Shown here in pieces: positions 25,600-39,336 of a stretch of 64,000 nucleotides of DNA. The stretch lies in assembly GCA_009760855.2 (NCBI GenBank), contig WPIO01000014.1, positions 7,034,501-7,098,500 on the forward strand, given 5' to 3'. Below the pieces are notes generated by a model, which saw nothing but the letters and a program-made list of their open reading frames with translations, was not told where the DNA came from and searched no databases. Numbering within the stretch: the stretch's first letter is position 1; each line of letters begins with the position of its first letter. Made by a program: the position numbers and the translations under genes. This DNA is from Cristatella mucedo. Lineage: Eukaryota > Bryozoa > Phylactolaemata > Cristatellidae.

Positions 25600-26345
25600 C
25601 AAAAAAACTTTTTTGGGCCACTCACGAGAAAGAAAAGGTCACTACCCTTACGACCTACAATGTTATTCCCACCTTAGCCCTTAGGTCTTATCCCATGGGT
25701 AAAGTGCATCTCGCGTACGAGTTTCTCGGGGTTCAGCAAAGTTAGGAGATGATTACATAAGATCGACTGAAAGACAGCACTAATGCTTCGAGCAGCATTT
25801 TAAAATTAATTGCATGAAAGTCCAGTGCATATAAGTGGCCTGCGATACGAACTCCATGTAAACATCCTGAATTTGCAATGTAAACTTCCGGGACGAGGTT
25901 GAATCTCTTGCCATCTTCAGTGCCCTCGACGATGACGTAATCAATCGGCTGGTACCATCACTGTCTAAGTGAAACGACTATATGGACGAGAACATCTTTT
26001 GCTGCAGGTGCATGGTCGTCGGAATAAAATATACCAGCTGCGATCTCAACATTGCGAATCAATTTCAGTCTATTATTAACTCTCATCGCTTGTGTACAGA
26101 CTTTGCATCCATTCTTGGCGAACGCAGCTGAGCTGTGCTAGCAGCTGGGTGCTGGAACAAGGCACTCTTGGTAAAAACCCTTCAGGCAGTCCATGCCGAT
26201 GTAAAACTGTGGTATTGTTCTTGGAAGTTGTCAGCGAAGGTAAAACACTTTTTGATTAGAAGTGCAAGCTTTCCTTGATTGAATTGGATTGCAATGGCCG
26301 CATGAAAATGCCCCCAGCTGTTCAACCAGTTCGAGTTCATTTTCT
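25600..26345 (-). pseudogene. P-element/THAP9-like DNA transposase relic
   Basis: Read on the minus strand from about 26345 downwards. First comes a segment with S-R-K-A and P-R-T-I near 26200-26290, then G-M-D-C-x2-G-F-Y-Q-E. After that a long frame (about 26140-25745) with few stops includes A-K-D-V-L-V, a W-Y-Q-P-I-D-Y block and a V-x-G-T-E block. This order matches the region of P-element/THAP9-type transposases that starts at the S-R-K-A-Y helix and runs into the RNase H-like core (A-x-x-V-L-V-F-M-V-x-G-L, then W-K-x-P). At least two stops and one frameshift break it. No THAP zinc finger or terminal inverted repeats were found. Identification is from memory of the family, not from a search. 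Confidence 0.6.
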
Positions 26346-26599
26346 GCTCTCTTGCCTTACTCGCCATTCTTTTCATTAGCTCCAGCGATGCAATCGCCAG
26401 CAATCACTCTGAATGTCTCAGCATGCGTGCTTGATGCGCGCTGTCTGGCCATGAAGGAGTACTGAACCAAAAAGGAGAAGCGAAGCCCTACGGCCACGGG
26501 CACTCGCGACGGCTCAAAGTACGCGAGCGTTAGACTTGGCGGAGCTCGCGGTGGCCACGATGAAGTCGCGAAGCCTCGCTCCCAGCTGCGCACTTCCTA

Positions 26600-28140
26600 C
26601 CGCCGCTTTACAACCGACCTGTGACGCCGCCGCTTCGCTGCAGCGTCTCTCGTTGCTGTGACTGCAGGGCGGTTCTCCACCGCCGACGGCGTGGCGAATT
26701 GAGAGCGAGCGGCCGTCCTTTTGACGGCTATCGTCTCGCGGATAGCAGCACTGCCTCGTCAGGGCAGTCGCTCTCTCCCCTCGCGGCTTTGCGAAGCGCA
26801 GCTAAGGACGGACGTGCGCAATATCGCTACCATCGCGTCCGCACGCACTGGGCGAGAGCTTCGGGCGGCGTCCGAGGAGTCGGAGTGCCGTCTACTCCAC
26901 TCCAGGACCGCCCCGGCGGCGCTGATGAGCGGAAGCGCCCGTGGGCGGCTCCGGGGCCGGCGGGGCGGGGCGGGGCGGGGCGGAATAGTACACTAATCTG
27001 AATCGCCATTCAAACTTCGGCGCCGCCGCAGGGTGCAAAGCACCGTCCCTGCGTACCGTCGTAGAGCTGCGAGAGCTTGCGTCGTTCGCGAGCTCGTGAC
27101 GCAGCGTCGTACGACGGGTCTGCAGCAGTTGACGCGTTCTCGAGCCTGGCCCCGAGCGCGCGTGCACACGGGACGGTTGAAATTGACGCCGCACAACGCC
27201 CGACCGATCCCCCCACACCTAAAGACCGTCAAGTTTGCCCGCTACTACCGCTATAATCGCCAAATATTTTCCGCGGAGTCGCATTCAGACTTCGCCGAGC
27301 ACGATGCGGCCAGGCGCTAAGCGAAACAGCCTTGGCAAGAATTCGTAGAAAAAAACATGAGTCAAAGGGTTCACTACCAAGTAAGGCGACTGGATCTTCA
27401 CTTAAACGTCGGCCGCCTTACTATTAGCCTCTCGCGGTCGGCAAATCGCGCTCCGCGTATTTATTCTGCGGAATGCGATGTCGCGGCGGCATTTGTAGCG
27501 GCGATAATTGCTTCTGCTGCGGTCCGAGCGCCGGCTGAGCGCAGGCCGCTGCGCTCCCATCGGCTCCTCGTGGCGCCGCCGTCGATCCGCGGACTTTTTT
27601 GAGTGCATTCGTGCGCGCATTCGTGCTTCGGCTCTTTTTGTGACGCAATCTGCGACGCGTGGCGTACGCGAGCGGCAGCGCGCCGGCCACTCGGCCTCGG
27701 TGTTCTCACGCCCGTCGCTCGCGGGAGGGACTGCAGCGCCGCATGAATCGCTGGACCGATGCGAGGGCGCCATCTTTCGGCCCCGCAAGCGTAAACTTTG
27801 GTAAAGCTTCTGCTAGCTCCCCTGCGATGTTCCTCGACAAGCTTGCGCAAGGTGGAACGCCTCCTTATAACGGCCAGGCGATTCCTGTGGCGTCCGCTGC
27901 CGCGGTGCTACGGACGTGGGGCCGATCGCCAGAGGTCAGCGGTCAGGGGTCAGCCCGTGCGCCACTTGGCGCCCCACGGGGGAGGCGCGGCCGATCGAGC
28001 CGACTCGGCAGGTATTGCGTCTGAGAAATGCTTAGACCGGACGCCCTGGTGGGACCGGCGTCACCAAGAGCGGTGCCAGGTTTTCTCACTCGCCGTCACC
28101 GGCAGTTGGCGCGCTACCCTCCTCGCACTATCGCCTGCCG
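26600..28140. other. CpG-rich block, no recognised gene
   Basis: GC-rich, CpG-dense. Overlapping frames up to 129 codons on both strands are Arg/Ala/Ser-rich and without domains. A (GGGGC)n-like run lies near 26960-26980. Confidence 0.5.
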
Positions 28141-30185
28141 CATGTCATGTCATATATCTCCGTCTGTAACTCCACAAAGTCATACAGACCATGTGGGTGT
28201 TACGCAGGAGAGTTTTGTATAGCGCACTCACAGCCTAAGTGGCTTCCGGTACGCATTCGGTAGCCAACAGACTTCGTCTTACGCAACCAAGAAAAAGTGG
28301 GAAGCATAGCAGGGTCAGGAGAGCAGCTGAGGTAGTGAGTAGCATGGAAGTAGCAGCTCAGGACCACTGAAAAGGATGTGCCGTAGTCGGCAGTAGGAGT
28401 GTAGTTCTCGTTGCGTAAGAATTGTGGAAGCGAGTTCCACAGTCTAGCACCTGCAGAGCTCAAGCTTCTATCGCCAACTGTCTTTAAGCGGAGGAATGGG
28501 AGAGCTAATTTATTGTCCACGCAGGTCCTGAGGGCGCGAACAGGCTGAAACTGATGCAGCAGTTCAGCTAGGTACGAAGGAGCCAAGCCGTGTCGGGCCT
28601 TGTGGGTCAGCGTAAGAACTTTGCTCTGTATCCTTTGCTCAACCGGCAACCATCCTAGTTCTTACAGCAAAGGAGACACGTGCTCAAACCGCTGGGACTT
28701 GAAGACTAGCCTTGCAGCCATAATCATATTCCACTGTAGTGGCATAATAGCTTTCTTTGGCAGCCCAGCCAAAAGGAAATTACAATAATCAAGTCGAGAC
28801 AGAACTAAAGAGCTAGTTAAGTTTTTTACAAGCCACTGTGGGAGACAGCTTCTAATCTTGGATAGGGATAGGACGAGATGGCTAGCTGTAGAGGTAGTCT
28901 TCTGAATGAAGCTTTTGAAATTGAGGCAGCTGTCGAACACGACACCTAAATTTCGAGCACATGGTGATGGTCGCACAATAGTATCACCTATTAGAAGAGC
29001 AAAGCCTTTTAATCCAGCCACACTCTTAGGGTGTCCTATGAGCAGCAGTTCGGTTGTATCATAATTTAATTTCAGGAATTTTTCCGACATCCAGGATCGA
29101 ATATCAGCAAGGCAAGCATTCAGTTTCTCAGTTGCCACAGCAGATTTCGACGGTTTGGATGACAAATACAACTGAGTATCGTCAGCATAGAAGTGATATC
29201 CTATTCCATGTGCTTTAATCATTTTTCCCAGAGGTTGTGTATAAATTGAGAACAGCAAGGGACCGAGTACAGACCCTTAAGGGACTCCACAGGTGATTCT
29301 TCTCGTGTGTGAAACCTGATCCTCACACGACACGGGTTGAATACGATCAGACAAGTATGATTTAAACCACGCCAGAGCTTCGTCTACCAGACCGATCGTT
29401 GTTCTCAATCGTTCAAGCAGAACTTCGTGATCGATGGTTTCGAAGGCAGCAGACAGATCTAGCAGAGCTAGGGCAGTGACATTCCCGTCTTCGTTGCCAC
29501 GTAGAAGGTCGTTGTTAACATGGAGGAGAGCAGTTTCAGTGGAGTGCTGCCTCTTGAACCCTGATTGAAATGCTTCTGACATTCCATTATTTTTAATATG
29601 TTCAGCCAGCTGCTTAGCAACCATTTTTTCAAGAATCTTTGATAAGAAAGGAAGAAGGGAAACTGGGCGATAGTTTGCAAGGACCTCTGTGTCTAATCCA
29701 GACTTTTTAAGAATCGGTCCAACGATTTCCGATTTGAAGGACTTGGGGACGACCCCTCTTCCCAAAGAAGCATTACAATTCTTGGTCTGCTAGTGAAGAC
29801 CACATGGATGAAGGTATTGGGTCTTCAGGAGACGAGCTCTATTTGCTAGACCTTATTAAGGCAGCCACATCGCTTGCAGAAACGTCGGAGAACCTTTTAA
29901 GGAAGGTCACAGGTTGAGGAACGGCGATTGCTTTGTTTGGAGGGGGCTTAATGGAGGCACAAATGTGCACAATTTTTTCAGTAAAGAAGGCTGAAATCTT
30001 TTCGGCTGAGCCCTTAATATCAGAGAGTCAGACCTCACAGCATTGGCCAGTAAATGATTTCCTGTCTTATAAATCTGTTTAGTGTTCGACTGGCAGGAAT
30101 TCAGCTTTCTAATAAAACAAGAAGCCCTGGCTTTTTTAAGCTTTCGGGTGTACACTCGAAGGAAGTTTTTAAAATTGACTAGATC
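28141..30185 (-). mobile_element. L2/CR1-like LINE, family 2, 5'-truncated, near-complete reverse transcriptase
   Basis: On the minus strand all pieces at 30155-29907, 29765-29277, 29258-28662 and 28649-28200 lie in one frame. They run through the pre-RT helix region, the N-Y-R-P-V-S-L-L-P motif, the D-L-S-A-A-F-x-T-I-D-H palm Asp motif, G-V-P, the Y-A-D-D catalytic motif (about 29190), the L-D-Y-C-N thumb motif and the C-terminal W-N-S-L-P motif. The frame is broken only by stops: TAA where GVPQG is expected (about 29279), another TAA near 28660, and several between 29766 and 29909. The endonuclease and ORF1 are missing. The 3' end carries the family 2 tail. Confidence 0.88.
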
Positions 30186-30603
30186 TGCCTCGGACCCCGA
30201 TTTCTTGAAACGACGTTCTAGCCTCCGAAGCGAAGCGGCTGAGCTTCGAATACGACTGTAAGGCGGTCAAGCTCGACGGAGCTCTTTCGCTTATCGGCCA
30301 GCTTCGCGGCGCGATTCGCTGGAGCGAGAATCGGTCGAGCCGACTCGACGTCCTGAGGCCGCGAACGGGTGCGCAGCGCGCTTTCAACCATCTTTCAGCT
30401 TTCAGACAAGCGCCTGCTTCGCCCGTGGAGACAAATTGGTTCTGGTTCATTACGCACCAGCACATAAGCTCTGAAGGAATGATTGATGGGAGCGCGAGCG
30501 CACGTGCCGTGCTGCTTTTTGCCCACTTTCCTACCCTCCGACACCATGCGCTCTGTCATGTGTCCCCGCTACTCCTTCTCTCTTACACTTTCCTTCCCCT
30601 CCC

Positions 30604-32048
<1,445 letters not shown>

Positions 32049-32802
32049 CGGGTGCTGCGGCTCGCGTACGCCACGCGTCGCAGATTTCGCTACAAACCAA
32101 GCTCGACATGGTGGGCACGCTTTCTCCATCGTGCGCGACGAGCAGCGAGAGCTGAGTGGCGGCGCCCTCCGCTCCGCTCCAGTCCTGCGCCCGCCCGAGG
32201 CGCTCGGGCGTGCGTCGCCTCTCGCTGCTGCGATGGCGCGTCTCGCGTTCTTCGTCGCCGTCGCCGTCAGTGGCTGCTGCAGCCGCAATCGGCCGCGAAT
32301 GAGCCTATCGCTCTCGGCCAGTCGGCGGCGTGCCTTTCAACTCTCGCCAGGCAGGGCGCCCGTCGCCGCGGACCGCGGCACGCCCGACGCTGGAACCTTC
32401 CTGACTGGGGAATTTCCACCGCGGAGGGACGCTGAAGCGCCCCGACGCGGCGCTTGCGAATGATAGGCGGCTGCTGTACCGAACCGCTCGCGCGCGCCCC
32501 TAACCGCCTTCGCACGCTCCGGTCCTCTCGTTGCCTCGCGCGGAGCTTTTGGTAGGAGAGCGGCCGCCGTGCGGCCGCTCTCAGCCTCCGCCACCGCGTG
32601 CAGTCCGAGCGCCGGTAGGCATAGGCGGCCAGCTTCGAAGAGAGACGAGACAATGCTGGAGATGCCGAGGCTTGATCCTGGCACCTCGCAGTTGCTAAGC
32701 TGTCATTAAACCGCGCATGTAGATTGCGGCCAAAGATGTGATGAGTTCATCGTAAAAGATCTGTGGGGAAGAGTTTACGGTATTATGTTAACTTATGTAA
32801 CA

Positions 32803-32948
32803 GCCTCATTTGCCTAAAGCCGGAAGAGCATTAGCGGCTGATACCGCCGCTTGCAGAGGGCAGTAAAGGATCGCCAATAAAGGACTCCAAGACTTGAACC
32901 CGCGACTTGGGTCGGGAAGACGACGCGCCTTACCTCCGGGGCTTATAC
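32803..32948 (-). repeat. SINE family B, diverged subtype
   Basis: Minus strand: GAGGCTGTTACAT, GCAAGCGGCGGTATC and GGGTTCAAGTC. It shares the plan of family B but differs in head and spacing, and resembles the copy at 58952-59110. Confidence 0.65.
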
Positions 32949-33054
32949 CTAGGTGCAACAGTTTATGTGCAGCAGGGAACCTTCGCTGAGGCGTCGGTGA
33001 GTCTGCACATGTTCAGGTGAGAAATTATACCGTTTCTAATACTAGCATTGCTTC

Positions 33055-33140
33055 TTACACTAAAAATGCATTTGTGTAGCACACTAAGAGAACCAAGTCT
33101 CTTTTCAGTTGCTTCGGAAAGGTTATGAGACCGCCTGATC
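33055..33140 (-). repeat. Degenerate SINE A tail
   Basis: TGCATTTGTGTAGCACACTAAG and ACCAAGTCTCTTTTCAG resemble the complement of the SINE A tail. Weak. Confidence 0.35.
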
Positions 33141-33537
33141 AGAGATCGAGTCTCACTGCCGCGCACACTCACACGCACGCACACGTTTGGTGCTCTCCGA
33201 GAAGCGACCGACGAGCCAGCAGCAGTTGCGTGCCGCGCTTTGCAGCCGCCGCGTCGCGAGAGACGAGAAAGTTGCAGCGGAGAGACACTCGCTATTTCGT
33301 AGAATACGCCTGCGAGAGAATGCCGCTTGCCAAAGGATGAGACGGCAGTTTCGCCTGCGTTACAAACGCAACTTGGTGGCTCCTGAAGAAAGTGAGGTGC
33401 TCGTAGCAGTGCTTTCGACTCCTTCTTCACCCCAGCCGTTGCAGCTGCCTCATCTTCATTGAGTCGGGCGTCGACGTGTCGCCTAAATCGAGGCAGCGGT
33501 ACTTTTACTCGGCCTTGGGACCGACGTCTTTAGTGCC

Positions 33538-33606
33538 GGTCCGTACCGTACGTCGTACGTCATACAGTACCGTATATCATACGTCATACCATACGTCGTA
33601 CGTCAC
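33538..33606. repeat. Degenerate CGTAC/ATACGTC tandem repeat
   Basis: Short GTACGTC and ATACGTC units repeated about eight times, many self-complementary. Confidence 0.7.
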
Positions 33607-34620
33607 TTGGAATGATCTCAAACGAGAGCGGGATTAGTGCGCACAGCACCGAGGTGAGGAGCAAGCGCCGATGTCTCGGCACGTGACCAGCACCTGCGAC
33701 CGTGCGCCTGACCGCGTTCATCCCTGGCGTTGCGGCGCCAATCCATCTGCTTCTACCATACGTTCAGTTAGACAGCAGGCGGCAGGACGGCAGGCAAGGC
33801 CTAAAGGCTCTCAATTGGAGCATGTACCAGAGCGGCGGACTTTGAGCTGCGAGCTGCCGAGCGGCCAGTCGCGATCGAACGGCACACTCTCTGTAGTCAC
33901 TCAGCTCACCGCTCCGCTATAGCCAAACGCGTTCAAGATGAGCGAACGGTTTCTCATGGGTCTCGACGAAGAAGGGTCACAAGTCTCAGCAATTACTTCA
34001 CTTCTGAAGCCGCATTTCACGCGAAAAATTCGTGTCGCCGATTCCAAACTCGCGTCTTTCACCGCAAACACAACTCAGCACGAAGCCGGCGATACTCCTT
34101 CGAGAGACGGTGACAGGATTGACAACGGGCAGAGTATAGCAAACAGCTAGGCGATGAAACCCAATGTACTAAAGTAGGATGAGGCAGCAATCAAAAACGC
34201 CCTAACTATAACATAAGCCGCAATAACAGGTCCTTGTCCTGAGCACATAGCTGTACGATTCACAGCGAAAAAGAGGGTCGGATCAGATCGATACGATGCT
34301 TAAAGTGCACCTCACCCACCACCTGCAACTTCAGATTGCCTTCAAGGAGGCAACCATTGATCGTGACGTATCGCGCGCGTACCGCATTACTTTGGCCTTA
34401 GGAGCCTATAGGAATCACTAGCCACAGGCATGAGCGGTTCGGTCTTGGAAGGCTAGCGTTTCGCTAGCTGCCTCAGACTGCTTCCGACCGCGACTTCCGG
34501 CCCGCCCCTGCCCATCGCACTGGGGATTGTCTCTGCTAGCGATGGATGGCGGCATTCGACGTTGGCCGATCGCCAGTGGTCGAGCCGTGGCGCGCGACTG
34601 CAGCCGCCCTTACTAGCCGC

Positions 34621-34644
34621 CCCTCTCTCTCTCTTTCTCTCTAA

Positions 34645-34688
<44 letters not shown>

Positions 34689-34689
34689 T

Positions 34690-34762
<73 letters not shown>

Positions 34763-34803
34763 CTCTGTCTCTGTCTCTCTCTCTCTCTTGCTGTCTCTCT
34801 CTG

Positions 34804-34890
<87 letters not shown>

Positions 34891-34949
34891 CTCTCTCTCT
34901 CTCTCTTTCTCCTTCTCTCGCTGTCTCTGTCTCTCTCTCTCTCTCTCTC
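34621..34949. repeat. (CTGT)n and (CT)n array
   Basis: A TCTG tetranucleotide run (34645-34710) followed by CT with GTAT interruptions. Confidence 0.95.
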
Positions 34950-35708
34950 GAGCACTGGCTGCTCTAGGTAGCTGCTCTCAGTCTCACCTCTGCGGATGAA
35001 TTCGGAGCGCCGCGTCCTAGTTGGCCTTCTTCAGTCTCTGAGGAGGGTGCGGCTTTCTTCACTCTGCCTCGAGCGTTTGCCCAACACTCCTGGCTGCATG
35101 CTCGCCGGAGCTCCGGTCACCTACACGTCGAGGCTGTCGAAGCGCAATCACTCCCTAAAGTAAGCGGTCCTCGCATCATTGAGCCGCGACAGAGAAGCGT
35201 ACGGGAGCTTCTCCTCGCAGACGGTCCAAGTCGTGCGATCGCGCGCAATCGTGTCAGAGGGCCTGCGAAAAAGCTGGATGAGCGATGATGGCAATCGGCG
35301 TAGGCCTCGGTCGTTCGATGACGCGGTTCGCGGCGCCGCGCATGCGCAGTGCGCCACTCGCGCTTTCGCGCCGAGCGCCGCCGCTTTGCCGGAATCTCTC
35401 GAAACGGAAAGTCGCTAGCGCCATCTCACCCCCTAGCCGAGTTTCAGGGACGCGGTAATTTCCATACGACCATGCGATCGTTGTGCTCGTCGCTGCTCGA
35501 ATCCCTGCACTGTTCACTCGCGACTGCGACTCGGGCCGCCGTGCTGAGCTTCCTCGCACTCCCCGCCGGATGTCGTACAGGGCCGACGGAGGAGGGAGGG
35601 GCTTTCGTTATCCACCTCTCGGTCTTAGCTCGAGGTCAAGGTGCTCGCACTTTAGGACCTTTGTTGCGGGTGCGACTGCTTCAACTGGCATTCCGCTATT
35701 GCCAACTG

Positions 35709-35871
35709 CATGAGCCGTAACGCCTCACTAACTAAGGCGGTTGCTTTTCACGACCGGGGTTGTGGGTTCGAATCCTGCGGTGGGCAACCCTTCATTGCAG
35801 CTGCAAGCGGTGGCGATAGCCTTAAGAGGTCTTCTGTCGCTATACAAAAGAGGCTGTGAAATCAGCTGGTA
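35709..35871 (+). repeat. SINE family B, full length
   Basis: Plus strand: ACTAACTAAGGCGGTTGC, the B-box-like GGGTTCGAATCC, GCTGCAAGCGGTGGCGATAG and TGTCGCTATACAAAAGAGG. The B box is a perfect GGTTCGAATCC. Confidence 0.8.
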
Positions 35872-35964
35872 TGTTTTTATACATAATAAGGCTGATTTAT
35901 CAGCTGACTTTCACTTTACTTTGCATTCCACACTTCATTCTGTCGGAGCTTCCGTTTTAATAAC

Positions 35965-36030
35965 GGTAGTGATAAAACATTTGCATAGCACTTCTAAATA
36001 ACTGAATTTCTATCTACGCACTTTAGAAAT
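35965..36030 (-). repeat. Degenerate SINE/LINE tail
   Basis: ACATTTGCATAGCACTTC and CTGAATTTCTATCTACGC resemble the complement of the SINE A tail. Weak. Confidence 0.35.
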
Positions 36031-36890
36031 AAGGGAAAGGAAGCGTGTCAATTTTTCAGTAATATATTGTGGTAGATTTCCGGACACGCGAGCACAGGAA
36101 TGACGATTCCCGCGAACTGAGCAGACGCTGCGAGGAGGCGCTGCCTGCGCTTCGCCGCATTCAGAAGAGATTTCCCGAAGCACCCCCTAGCTAATCGCTT
36201 AGGCCGCTGCATCTGAGCTCTCGGAGGCGGCGTCGCCGTGCGGGCACACCGCGTCAACCAATCTGTAGCTCCGCTCAACCTCGCGTGCGGGTACGAAGCG
36301 GCTGCGACGGAGCAGATTTTGAGCGCCGCCTATCGGCGGCACACCTCGCTCGGGCTAGGCGGGGCGCCAGCAGCCTCCGGAGCGACCGTAGCTGGCGACG
36401 AAGCGAACACATGGTGAATCGCGCATTCGCCTTTCTCGTTTGAATAGTTTGGCCCGCGTCCAATCGGCGGCGCCCAGAAGTTCGCGGCAGCGCCGCCGTC
36501 CGGGAGCGGTGGCCGTTTGGTAGAGGAGGCCGGGGCGGCGGCGGCGGCGGAGGAGCGAGCGGCCGCCGCAAGGGTGGAACGCCGCTGCGAAGGAGGCCGA
36601 TGCCGCAACGCCCGGAGAGCACTTCGCGGCCGCTGCACCGCGTCCTCGTGCGACGTCGCGGCTGGCTTCATCGGGCGCTCGCGTGGCGGTCTTTGCGCCG
36701 CTGTCAAGGGGCCGCCCTGCGTCCTAGGGCTGCCATTCACAAAGTCACGACTTCAGAGAAAGCATGCCGCCGATGGTCAGCTATCGAATGGCCGCGCACC
36801 AACCGCCCGCTGCGTCCGTCGACAGGAGCTCTCCGCCGCCGAAGCTCGCCGCCGCGCGCCGCAGAGCGCTGCTCCACTGAGGCTCATTCT

Positions 36891-36921
36891 GCCGCTATGT
36901 AAACGAGGCTGCTAAATCAGC
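36891..36921 (+). repeat. SINE B 3' end fragment
   Basis: GCCGCTATGTAAACGAGG and GCTAAATCAGC match the last 30 bp of SINE B. Confidence 0.4.
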
Positions 36922-38282
36922 CCACCCGTTAGTTTTTCTCGTCTTCCGGCCGCGCTCGCTCGTCAGTACCGCCGCCGCCGCCAACGCGACGACCAGCTAC
37001 GGCCGGCGGCGGCGGCGGAGGCGACGGTCGTCGCGTCGGTGGTCGGCTGTGGTCGGCGGCGGCGCCGACGACGTATCTGCGCGGAGGCTTCGATCGAGCG
37101 CCTCTCTGCGTCGAGCGTGATTGGCGATATAGTGATGATGAAACCTCCTTGTTAATTTTCCGCCTGTTTTCTCGGAAGCGGAGATAGTAATCTCGAAGCC
37201 TATGCGCGCGAATCATCAGCACATTAGGGTCGCGGCGCGACGCTGGCGCAACCTAAAAAACGACGGCAGTCGCCGCCGTCGAATGCTTTTGATAATCAGA
37301 GCGGGCGCTCGTCGCTGACGCCGGAGCTGCCGCCGCGGCACTGGCCCGAGCGGCAGTTGCTATTTGCGATTCGTCAGACGATGAACAATCGTCATCCAGT
37401 GAATCGCTTCTGGCGCCAAACCCTCGGGTCGTCCTTCGCGGCTGAGGCGCTTTTGCCATCGAGGACGCGCTGGCTTGAGCTCTCGACACTCTCTGGCGCA
37501 GTCCGACTCGTGCACCTCCACTGCGCCGGCCGGCTGCCCTACACGTGGCTTAGCTCGAGAGTCAGCGCGAACGCACCGCCTTCGCTTTCTAGCTTCTCTG
37601 GCTGGAGCAGAGTCTTTCCTTCGCGGGTTGTGGACGCCGCGCGATCGTCGGAGTACGGACCTTCGGTGCGACGCGCCGACCGACCGCTTTTACGATCCCA
37701 CGCCCGAGCGCCGTTAGAAGGGATCGTCTTCTTGCGCGCGACGTCTGCTGGCCCAATGATGAGGTCACCGCGTTTCGCCACATTCGCCTTCGGCTCGGTT
37801 TCCGAGTAGCCGCGGTAGGGCGGTCGTGGCGTGCGAGCGTTTATTTCGATGGCTGCGGCAGGTGGGAGCCTGGGCGTCTCCCGCTTAGTAGGCGGCGCAG
37901 CTCTTCGGGGCGTGCCACGATAGCCCGCTTGTGCCGGCTCTGGCATGCGATTACGCGACCTGCACGCCGGAAGCGAGCGACCGCTGACTAAGCCGAGCGA
38001 AGCGCGATCCCGACGAGACGTCACGGAAATTCCGCTTTGTAGTTGGCCTGGCAGGGCTGCGACGTCGCATCCGGCCGCGGCTACTGGCGTCTAGCGCCTG
38101 GCGACGGCCGGACGGCCATCGCCTGGCTCGCTCGTCGGGCGATAGCTCGCCCCGCGTGCGTCGGTGTTTTGCTGCATTACGCGGTACGAGCGGAGGCGAC
38201 TGGCACTCGGATAAGTTGAGCACACGTATTTGCGTGCAGGTATTTGCGAGTCGGTGTCGCCGAACCGGCGGAGCTTTCCGCC

Positions 38283-38575
38283 GAGATCAGTAATGTAATG
38301 TATCTCAGTCTGTAACTCCAAAAAGTCATAAAGACCATGTGGGTGTCACGCAGGAGAGTTTTTGTATAGCGCACTCACAGCCTAAGCGGCTTTCGGTACG
38401 CATTCGGTAGCCAGCAGACTTCGTTTCACGTAACAAAGAGAAAGTGGGAAGCATAGCAGGGTCAGGAGAGCAGCTGAGGTAGTGAGTAGCATGGAAGTAG
38501 CAGCTCAGGACCACTGAAAAGGATGAGCCATAGTCGGCAGTAAGAGAGTAGTTGTCGTTGCATAAGAAATCAGTC
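38283..38575 (-). mobile_element. LINE family 2 3' end fragment
   Basis: Minus-strand copy closely similar to 28145-28435, including the C-terminal coding end and the GCGCTATACAAA core. A TAATGTAATG tail at the low-coordinate end corresponds to the (ATTAC)n tail. It abuts a (GA)n-rich block on the high-coordinate side. Confidence 0.8.
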
Positions 38576-38589
38576 GGAGGGAGTAGCGA

Positions 38590-38700
38590 GAAGAATGGCG
38601 ACGGAGAGAGAGATAGACAGATAGACAGAGAAACGGGGAGAGAGAGCGAATAAGAGAGAATGAGAGAAAGAGAGAGATCGAGACTGATACTGAGTCGCAA

Positions 38701-38778
<78 letters not shown>

Positions 38779-38995
38779 GGGAGAGTGACAGAGACAGGGA
38801 GATGCAGCAAGTGACTTTGGTAGAGGCAGAGAGAGAAATGCTGCGAGTGAGTGAGTGAGAGACAGAGTCAGGGAGAGCTAGCGAGAGAGAGACAAAAGAG
38901 AGAGAGAGACAGAGAAAGACAGAGAGACAGAGAGACAGTGAGAGACAGTGAGAGACAGTGAGAGACAGAGAGAGACAGAGAGAGACAGAGAGCAT
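38590..38995. repeat. (GA)n/(GACA)n-rich compound repeat
   Basis: Imperfect GA and GAGACA units next to the LINE family 2 fragment. Confidence 0.9.
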
Positions 38996-39254
38996 GGAAG
39001 ATTTGAGAGGGGACTTAGCAGCAGACCAAGGTAAAGATGATGGAGCTTGAAATACATCCATACAAAGGTAGATGAGCTGAGGTTAAAAAGAAACTCCGCA
39101 GACGCACCACAGGATGCACGGACAGGTGGCCGAGTAGCCGAAGGAGAGAGAGAGCGCCGCTCGCCCCAAAGCAGGTAGTGCGAACCCGCCCCCCACCGCT
39201 TCAAGAGTGACCAATCAGATTCGAGTGGGCGGCTCGTGCTCTGGCTCAGCTCAG

Positions 39255-39260
39255 CATAAA
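39255..39260 (+). promoter_or_regulatory. Possible TATA-like element upstream of candidate exon 1
   Basis: CATAAA lies in a CpG-rich block about 80 nt before the ATG at 39337, which would place a start site near 39285. Single weak motif; speculative. Confidence 0.15.
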
Positions 39261-39336
39261 GAGAGGCGCCCGGCGCAGCCGGCTGCTGCTCTACCGGGCG
39301 GTCTCGCGTTGCACTACATCCGGACCGACGTCCGAT

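Larger units (their letters stand above)
32049..34620. other. GC-rich stretch with SINE fragments, no recognised gene
   Basis: CpG-rich at 32050-32660 and 33150-33480. A 70-codon frame at 33938-34150 has A at -3 of its ATG and ordinary composition but no recognised family; it is listed under findings. Confidence 0.5.
34950..38282. other. CpG-rich block with two SINE B pieces, no recognised gene
   Basis: CpG-dense at about 35000-35730 and 36090-38280. Frames up to 161 codons are compositional. No TATA box, domain or splice chain could be defended. Confidence 0.5.

Noticed and set aside
35740..35790. tRNA gene with a perfect GGTTCGAATCC B box
   Set aside because: It is the head of a SINE B copy: the sequence continues into the SINE body and has relatives at four other places in the window.
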